This document shows, in pieces, positions 56,857-64,000 of a stretch of 64,000 nucleotides of DNA. Position 1 is the first letter of the stretch, and the number at the start of each line of letters is the position of its first letter. Below the pieces are notes generated by a model. That model made no database searches, was not told where the DNA came from, and saw nothing but the letters and a program-made list of their open reading frames with translations. The DNA is from Pannonibacter indicus (GTDB lineage: Bacteria; Pseudomonadota; Alphaproteobacteria; Rhizobiales; Stappiaceae): NCBI RefSeq assembly GCF_001418225.1, contig NZ_LIPT01000001.1, positions 248,001 to 312,000 on the forward strand. Reading direction: 5' to 3'. The translations under genes were made by a program, and so were the position numbers.

Positions 56857-57456
56857 TTGTTCACTGCTGCCCTTGCCGGTTTCTTTCTCTGCCTCGGCCT
56901 CATCGTTGCCATTGGCGCGCAGAATGCCTTCATCCTGCGGCAGGGGCTGAGGGGGGAGCATGTGTTCTGGGTGTGCCTCACCTGCGCCATCTGCGATGCC
57001 TTTCTGATCACGCTGGGCGTCACCAGCCTCAAGGCCATCTCCGCCGTGCTGCCGGGCATCGAACCGGTGCTGCGCTATGGCGGGGCGGCGTTTCTGCTGG
57101 CCTATGGGCTGCGGTCCCTGCGATCGGCCTGGCGCGGCGGCAATGCGCTGGATGCAGGCACCGGGCAAGGCGCCTCACTAGAAGCGACGATTGCCACGCT
57201 GCTCGCCATCACCTTCCTCAACCCGCATGTCTATCTGGACACGGTGATCCTGATCGGCTCCATCGCCACCAACTACCCCGGCCATGAAATGGCCTTTGCG
57301 GCAGGGGCAAGCCTTGGCTCCATCGTGTTCTTCTTCACGCTGGGCTATGGCGCAAGGCTGCTGCGGCCGCTCTTTGCCAAGCCTGCCTCCTGGCAGGTGC
57401 TGGACGGGCTGATCGCCATGGTGATGACCGGGCTGGCGGTGAAACTCGTGGTGTGA
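56857..57456 (+). CDS. LysE/ArgO-type basic amino-acid exporter
   Basis: A 199-residue inner-membrane protein with about six helices. The N-terminal signature is AIGAQNAFILRQGLRGEHVF, then AICDAFLITLGVTSL, and the centre has AITFLNPHVYLDTVILIGSI, all typical of the ArgO/LysE branch. Read from a TTG start after GGAG. It lies 98 bp from the divergent ArgP-like gene, which probably activates it in response to arginine or lysine. Confidence 0.9.
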   Translation: MFTAALAGFFLCLGLIVAIGAQNAFILRQGLRGEHVFWVCLTCAICDAFLITLGVTSLKAISAVLPGIEPVLRYGGAAFLLAYGLRSLRSAWRGGNALDAGTGQGASLEATIATLLAITFLNPHVYLDTVILIGSIATNYPGHEMAFAAGASLGSIVFFFTLGYGARLLRPLFAKPASWQVLDGLIAMVMTGLAVKLVV

Positions 57457-57484
57457 ACGGACACACCCGCCTCAGTTTCCCCCC

Positions 57485-58792
57485 TCAGTTGACCGGCAGG
57501 CGGCGCTTGGCCCAGTCGGCGCGCGGAACCGGGCCGCCCACTTCAAAGGCGAAGCTGACAACCCGCGTGATGCCGGCGTCGAGCTCGCAGCGCAGGGCGA
57601 GATTGTACCACTGCCCCCGCTCGCGGAAGGCGGTCTGCGGGGTCTGCAGCACAGTGCCGGCGGCCAGCCGGAACGAGGGCAGCAGCTCTGGCACGCGCGG
57701 CGGATTGGAAAACAGCAGCTGGGCGCGCAATTCGGTCATGCACAGCACATCCGCCCGCTCCTCCCGCGGCATGCCGCGCATGGCCGTCTGGGCCCGGACG
57801 CCGCCATTGCCGCGCGTCGAAAAAAGCTGGCGCGCCATGTTGAGCGGCACACCGCCTGCCACCACCTGCCCCGCGCCCCTGCCAGTCCCAACGGGCGGCT
57901 TGGGCTGGGGCGCGGCAAGCGCCACGATCGGGCCAACGGTGCCGAAATCCTCCGGCACAGCTTCTGCCGCACCCGGTGCAGGGGAAGCCAGTTCCCCATC
58001 GGCAGCCACCGGCGCCTCCACGGCAGGGCCTGGCTCCAGCCCCGCTTCATCGGCAGCGGCTTCCGCCAAAGCGGCCAGCTCTGCCAGCGCATCAGCCTCT
58101 GCCACCTGAGTCTCTGCTTCCGGCGCCGCCTCTGCCTCTTCCGTGGCCTCTTCGGTCCTCTGGTTTTCAGCCTCCGGCCCAGAGTCCGGCGCAGACTCTG
58201 GCACGTCCTGCGGCTCAGCTTCACCCTGCCGCTCCGGCCCGGTTTCGGGCGCTTCCGCCGCAGAGCCATCCAGCGACACTTCGGGGCCGGTATCCTCCTC
58301 GCCAAACTCCGTCACCGGCTGCAAGACCGGATAGGGCTGCTGCGGCACCACGGGCAAAGGCGCCTCGGCCACCTGCGGCTGTGCGGGCTTCAGTTCGGGT
58401 TCGGGCTGCGCCCGCTCCGCTTCGGGGGCCTCTTCCGGCGCAGGCTCCGGTACGGCTTCAGGCAGCGGTTCGGGCTCTGGCTCAGCCGCTTCCGGTTCAG
58501 GGGCCGGCTCAGGTTCTGGCGTTGCTTCCGGCTCGGGCTGCACCTCCTCCTGCGGCGGCGGCACCAGCGCCACCTCCACCACCTCGGGCTCAGGCGTCAT
58601 GTCCGGAAACGGCTCGCTGACATTGGTGAAAAGCACCAGCGCCAGCAGCCCGTGCAAGGCAAGCGACAGCATCAGCGCCAGCGCCGGACCCTCCCGGTCC
58701 TCACGCCCGCCCGCACCCGCCCTGCGCTCCGTGCCTCTGCCGGCCCTGATCTTCTCTGCCGTCAGCTTGTCTGCCCTGACCTCGTGCTCCAT
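57485..58792 (-). CDS. TonB-like DUF930 protein with Pro/Glu repeats
   Basis: A 435-residue protein. One membrane helix near residues 38-60 (ALMLSLALHGLLALVLFTNV) is followed by a long Pro/Glu/Ala-rich stretch (about 65-290) resembling the rigid periplasmic arm of TonB. The C-terminal DUF930 domain (about 300-435) includes MARQLFSTRGNGGVRAQTAM and ALRCELDAGITRVVSFAFEV. The build suggests an energised or scaffold periplasmic role, but no ExbBD genes are nearby. Function unknown. Confidence 0.78.
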   Translation of the reverse strand: MEHEVRADKLTAEKIRAGRGTERRAGAGGREDREGPALALMLSLALHGLLALVLFTNVSEPFPDMTPEPEVVEVALVPPPQEEVQPEPEATPEPEPAPEPEAAEPEPEPLPEAVPEPAPEEAPEAERAQPEPELKPAQPQVAEAPLPVVPQQPYPVLQPVTEFGEEDTGPEVSLDGSAAEAPETGPERQGEAEPQDVPESAPDSGPEAENQRTEEATEEAEAAPEAETQVAEADALAELAALAEAAADEAGLEPGPAVEAPVAADGELASPAPGAAEAVPEDFGTVGPIVALAAPQPKPPVGTGRGAGQVVAGGVPLNMARQLFSTRGNGGVRAQTAMRGMPREERADVLCMTELRAQLLFSNPPRVPELLPSFRLAAGTVLQTPQTAFRERGQWYNLALRCELDAGITRVVSFAFEVGGPVPRADWAKRRLPVN

Positions 58793-59372
58793 CCCCCCTT
58801 CCTACCCGCTCCCGCAGGCAAAAGGGAGGCATGGCGTGCGGGGATGGATCATCTTTTTGGGAAGAAGAAGTGGCTGTCCGCATCAGGATAAAGATATGAA
58901 CAAAGCCAACCCCTCGCGCCGTCCCGGCCCCCATATCCGGCCCTGTCCGGGACCTGCCTTGGGCCCAGGGCGTTTAGCCTCTTCTGCCAACCGAACTTCC
59001 AGAGCGCCGCAAAACGGCAAAACGCACAGGCAGAAAATCCCTTACAGGTCCCGGCACGGAGGCCGGGACGCCGCGGCGGGGATGTTTGCGTGCCGCAACT
59101 GCCACGGCAAATGCAGCAGCTCCTCCACCTCACCATCGTCATCCCGGTTCGCGCTGCACTTGGCCGGATGATGATGGTGAGGTGTGGTGCGCGAGGGGAG
59201 AGGTGCGGGAGGGGAGCAGAGAGCAGATGGAGCGGCACCGGGCGGCAGGGGCTTGCGCAGTGCGGCTTGGCGTCCCATCGAGAGGTGCCGTCATTGCGGC
59301 CGTAAGCGTTTACGTGAGGCAACGCATCCAGAGCTGAAGCCGTCCGCAAGGGCGCTCCCTCAAAGGTTCGTG
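58793..59372. other. Gene-poor region with REP-like dyads
   Basis: About 580 bp. It holds a stem GTCCCGGC / GCCGGGAC near 59050-59075 and a ~21-bp imperfect inverted repeat at 59126-59184. No gene is supported. Confidence 0.5.
59126..59184. repeat. Imperfect inverted repeat
   Basis: The arms CACCTCACCATCGTCATCC and GGATGATGATGGTGAGGTG pair with one mismatch; the inner CGG / CCGG also pairs with an offset base, leaving about 16 nt between arms. The CATCCCGG core recalls palindromic repeats scattered in alphaproteobacterial genomes. Confidence 0.6.
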
Positions 59373-59663
59373 ATGCAATTGTGTATCTGCCCTCACGGCG
59401 GCTTTCTCCACAAGGAAGCACCAATTCAGCTTACGCGCTTTCCGGCCCGCTATGCGGGCGTCCTCATGCCGTTTGTCCTGTCGATCCTCATGACCATGGC
59501 CGTATCGGCCGTGGCAACGGCGAAGAACCTCGGTTTCGGGCCTGAGTTCCTGGCGAACTGGCCTTCCGCATGGGCCCTGTCATGGGTCATCGCCTTCCCG
59601 GTTCTGCTCATTGCCCTGCCGCTTACACGCCGCCTCGTCTGCCTTCTGGTCGAACCGGCATAA
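59373..59663 (+). CDS. DUF2798-family membrane protein
   Basis: A 96-residue protein with two hydrophobic helices. It includes FPARYAGVLMPFVLSILMTM and the second helix WALSWVIAFPVLLIALPLTR, matching DUF2798. Function unknown. The start at 59373 has only a weak AAAGG ribosome site. A bidirectional terminator separates it from rpoD. Confidence 0.72.
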   Translation: MQLCICPHGGFLHKEAPIQLTRFPARYAGVLMPFVLSILMTMAVSAVATAKNLGFGPEFLANWPSAWALSWVIAFPVLLIALPLTRRLVCLLVEPA

Positions 59664-59668
59664 ACAGC

Positions 59669-59700
59669 AAAAGGCCGGAGCGTTGCTGCTCCGGCCTTTT
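59669..59700. terminator. Bidirectional terminator, DUF2798 gene / rpoD
   Basis: AAAAGGCCGGAGC / GCTCCGGCCTTTT with a 6-nt loop lies between two convergent genes and has U-rich tails in both directions. Confidence 0.9.
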
Positions 59701-59725
59701 GTGATTGCGTTGAACCGCCGCGTCC

Positions 59726-61735
<2,010 letters not shown>

Positions 61736-61878
61736 ATTCTGCTCCAGAACCGCCGCATGTCTGCGGCGCCGTGCCCGGCTGTTCGCCCACATCCGAACCA
61801 TCAGACTGCCTTCCGGCGCGCGGGGAACGCGCAGCTCTCGAAGACCTTGCGATGATTCGGCTTTTAAATCGGTGTCCC

Positions 61879-61894
61879 TTAAGTCCTACTTAAC
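61879..61894. promoter_or_regulatory. CtrA-type box upstream of rpoD
   Basis: TTAA-GTCCTAC-TTAAC matches the full CtrA consensus TTAA-N7-TTAAC exactly, 144 bp upstream of the rpoD start codon. Confidence 0.65.
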
Positions 61895-62077
61895 CGTACC
61901 GGAAAGCCCTGCAGCCGCAGGGTGGAAACCGGACAAGTTACGCCACACCGCTCCGGCAAAGCCAGACCGGCAGACAATTCCTCAGGATATGCAGCGCGAC
62001 TGAATGTTCCGCTCGTGGCTCTTGCCATCATGAACGCTGTGGGCTGCCTGAATTCCCCTATTTAGCTCGACGCCACC

Positions 62078-62115
62078 GATTCGCAAGTGTGATTCGCGAA
62101 TCGTCAATGTGATTC
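62078..62115. promoter_or_regulatory. Cluster of four GANTC (CcrM) sites
   Basis: GATTC at 62078 and 62091, GAATC at 62098 and GATTC at 62111 fall within 38 bp. TGTGATTCGCG is repeated at 62088 and 62108, exactly 20 bp apart. GANTC is the methylation target of CcrM in Alphaproteobacteria. Confidence 0.7.
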
Positions 62116-62203
62116 GCGCAATAGCCACAGTCAGAACGCAGTCTGGGGCATGAATGCGGTCCTTTGCCGGGTTAACAGCCCATCCCGAGGACTTGCCTCA
62201 GGG

Positions 62204-64000
62204 CTAATGTGGGGACGAGGCCGCCTGATTGCCATGGCCGGGCACCATGGCCGGGCCTGCATGGCGCAGTTTTTTCGCCCGTTCAGCCAGTTCCCCCTCC
62301 TCACGGGCGCATTCCTCGCGCCGGCGCGAAAGATCCTGCGTCAGGCCGCGGATGCGGTTCCAGGCCAGTTCATCAAAGGCGTGTTCGGCAGCCGCCAGTT
62401 CCTGCTTCAGCTCCTGCTCCAGCGCCATCAGCTCGATCTGATCGAGGAAATGCAGGAAAGCCGCCTCGATGAAATCTTCCGGCGGCGTCGCCTTCAGCAA
62501 GGGGAAGCGCTGGTAAAGGCCGGAGAAGTCACCGTGCTTCTGCGCGCCCGCTTCGTCCGCCGTCATCACCTCATGCAGGATCTTGTAAAAGCTGTCATCG
62601 ACGCCTTCGGCCAGTTGCGCCGCCGTCAGGCTGTTGAAGTCCCGCGCCACGCGGCAGAGCGCATTGCGAAAGCGCGCATGCAGCGGATCGGCAAAGGGAA
62701 GGCTGGCGACACGCTCAATGTGTTTGTCCAGCAGATCGGGGAATTTCACGCACATGCCGCAGACCAGCCGTTCGGTGCCGAACAGCGGCCCCTGCGGCGC
62801 GGTGATGGCCTCACCGCCCGGCCCGCGCGTCAGAAGCTGCAAGGCAACAGCCGCATCACCCGGCCGCCCGCGCCCGCGTTCTCCACCCTGCCCCCAGCCC
62901 TGTCTCTGGCCTTGTCTCTGGCCCTGCCCCAGCGCAGCGCTGCGCTGCCGGCGCGAATGCTCGTAGAAAAGGTTGGACAGGCGCAGGCGGAAATCCAGCT
63001 GATAGCGCTTGCGCACCCGCTCGTCGGCGATGGTGCCGGTCAGATCCTCAAAGCGCTTTTCCAGCGCGGCCTTGCGTTCGGGCGTGTCCAGATTGGCGGC
63101 GCTGATCTCCCGGTCCCATACGGCCTCGAACAAGGGCTGCGCCTTGGCGGCCTCCTCATGGAACCCGGCGATCCCGCGCGCCTTGATCAGGTCGTCCGGG
63201 TCCTGCCCGTCCGGCAGGAAGCAGAACTGGAAGGAATGGCCGCTGCGCAGCACCGGCAGGATGCGGTCAATCGCCCGGTGCGCCGCAGAAATGCCCGCAG
63301 CATCGCCGTCGAAACACACGACAGGCTCCGCCGCCAGCTTCCACAACCGCAGCACCTGATCTTCGGTGAAAGCCGTGCCAAGCGTCGCCACCACTTGACG
63401 CAGGCCCGCCTGCCACAGGGCGATGGCATCAAGATAGCCTTCCACGACAAAGGCCTGCCCGCTCTTGAACGCAGGCTCGCGTGCCCGGTGGGCGTTGAAC
63501 AGCATGACGCCCTTGTGGAAGAGCGGCGTTTCCGGCGAGTTGAGGTATTTCGGCTGGCCTTCGGGATCGAGCGTGCGCCCGCCGAAGGCGACGACCCGGC
63601 CGCGCTCGTCGTGAATGGGGATCATCAGCCGCCCGCGGAACCGGTCATAAGAGGGGCGGCCATCGTCCGGCTTGATCACCAGACCGGCCTCCACCATCAC
63701 CGGCTCCTCGACGCCCTTCTCCGCCAGGAAGCGTTTCAGGCTGTCGCGTGTGTCGGGCGCAAAGCCGAAGCGGAACTCGTTCAGCGTCTCAGCACTCAGT
63801 TGGCGGCGCTGCACATAGGCGCGGGCCGTCTGGCCGCGCGGGCCGCTGAACTCCATCTGGAAGAATTGCGCCGCCATCTCGCAGACCTCGGCAAGGCCGG
63901 CCTTCTTGCGCTCCTGCCGGGCAATCTTCGGGTCCGCCACGGGAAGGGCAACGCCGGCCTGCTCCGCCAGCCGCTCCACCGCTTCGGGAAAGCTCAGCCC
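62204..64000 (-). CDS. dnaG: DNA primase DnaG, 5' part outside the window
   Basis: At least 598 residues of the C-terminal part are present; the N-terminal zinc-finger and start lie beyond 64000. The frame is open to the edge (LSFPEAVERLAEQAGVALPV). The catalytic core reads FGFAPDTRDSLKRFL, GRLMIPIHDERGRVVAFGGR and YLNSPETPLFHKG. The TOPRIM domain contains FVVEGYLDAIALWQAG and VVCFDGDAAGISAAHRAIDR. The C-terminal helicase-binding region follows a Gln/Gly-rich linker. It synthesises primers at the replication fork. Confidence 0.95.
   Translation of the reverse strand, partial: GLSFPEAVERLAEQAGVALPVADPKIARQERKKAGLAEVCEMAAQFFQMEFSGPRGQTARAYVQRRQLSAETLNEFRFGFAPDTRDSLKRFLAEKGVEEPVMVEAGLVIKPDDGRPSYDRFRGRLMIPIHDERGRVVAFGGRTLDPEGQPKYLNSPETPLFHKGVMLFNAHRAREPAFKSGQAFVVEGYLDAIALWQAGLRQVVATLGTAFTEDQVLRLWKLAAEPVVCFDGDAAGISAAHRAIDRILPVLRSGHSFQFCFLPDGQDPDDLIKARGIAGFHEEAAKAQPLFEAVWDREISAANLDTPERKAALEKRFEDLTGTIADERVRKRYQLDFRLRLSNLFYEHSRRQRSAALGQGQRQGQRQGWGQGGERGRGRPGDAAVALQLLTRGPGGEAITAPQGPLFGTERLVCGMCVKFPDLLDKHIERVASLPFADPLHARFRNALCRVARDFNSLTAAQLAEGVDDSFYKILHEVMTADEAGAQKHGDFSGLYQRFPLLKATPPEDFIEAAFLHFLDQIELMALEQELKQELAAAEHAFDELAWNRIRGLTQDLSRRREECAREEGELAERAKKLRHAGPAMVPGHGNQAASSPH

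Larger units (their letters stand above)
61736..62203. promoter_or_regulatory. rpoD upstream region
   Basis: About 468 bp between dnaG and rpoD, both on the minus strand. It contains a CtrA-type box at 61879-61894 and four GANTC sites at 62078-62115. rpoD therefore probably has its own regulated promoter as well as read-through from dnaG. Confidence 0.6.

Overview
The window is high-GC chromosomal DNA from an alphaproteobacterium, most likely of the order Hyphomicrobiales. The evidence is a BA14K-family protein, two DUF2336 proteins, DUF930 and DUF2293 proteins, an OxyR and a SahR of alphaproteobacterial type, a CtrA-type box with clustered GANTC (CcrM) sites between dnaG and rpoD, and the dnaG-rpoD gene order itself. 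A Stappiaceae-like genus is possible, but the sequence alone does not prove it.

Layout. 1-9.1 kb: a MarR regulator, then a catabolic cluster of a DadA-like FAD oxidoreductase, a three-part TRAP transporter and a fused HyuA-HyuB (5-oxoprolinase/hydantoinase type) protein, probably for import and breakdown of an amino-acid-like or cyclic amide compound. 9.2-19.5 kb: a Tim44-like protein, a chemoreceptor, an EEP-family hydrolase, a HugZ-like protein, a BA14K protein, a LysE exporter, a DUF2336 protein, a 27-codon membrane peptide, azoR and a small beta-rich protein. 19.5-25.7 kb: the methionine genes metH and metF with sahR, whose palindromic operator lies just upstream of sahR. 25.9-31.8 kb: a second DUF2336 protein, oxyR with a divergent candidate sRNA, a SufR-like Fe-S regulator divergent from a small gene, and a GGDEF-EAL protein. 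31.8-40.6 kb: RidA, a Cache-domain chemoreceptor, an alpha/beta hydrolase, a MOSC protein, a GH64-like protein and a large MscS channel. 40.6-44.4 kb: an accessory patch with a decayed hipA, an intact hipB and a complete IS66 element with an 8-bp target duplication. 44.4-51.3 kb: ettA, two tandem PuuB-like FAD oxidases, a BCCT transporter and a CAU tRNA. 51.9-57.5 kb: a SIMPL protein, GNAT, a frameshifted FAD oxidoreductase with an NTF2-like partner, DoxX, and a LysR/LysE pair. 57.5-64 kb: a TonB-like DUF930 protein, a DUF2798 protein, rpoD and the 3' part of dnaG.

Most of the window is ordinary core genome. The most interesting signals lie between genes: a three-copy structured repeat with compensatory changes in its stem, a candidate OxyS-like sRNA beside oxyR, paired operators around the SufR-like regulator, tandem hairpins inside the TRAP operon, and a CtrA box with four GANTC sites upstream of rpoD. 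No CRISPR array, prophage or clearly novel defence system was seen.
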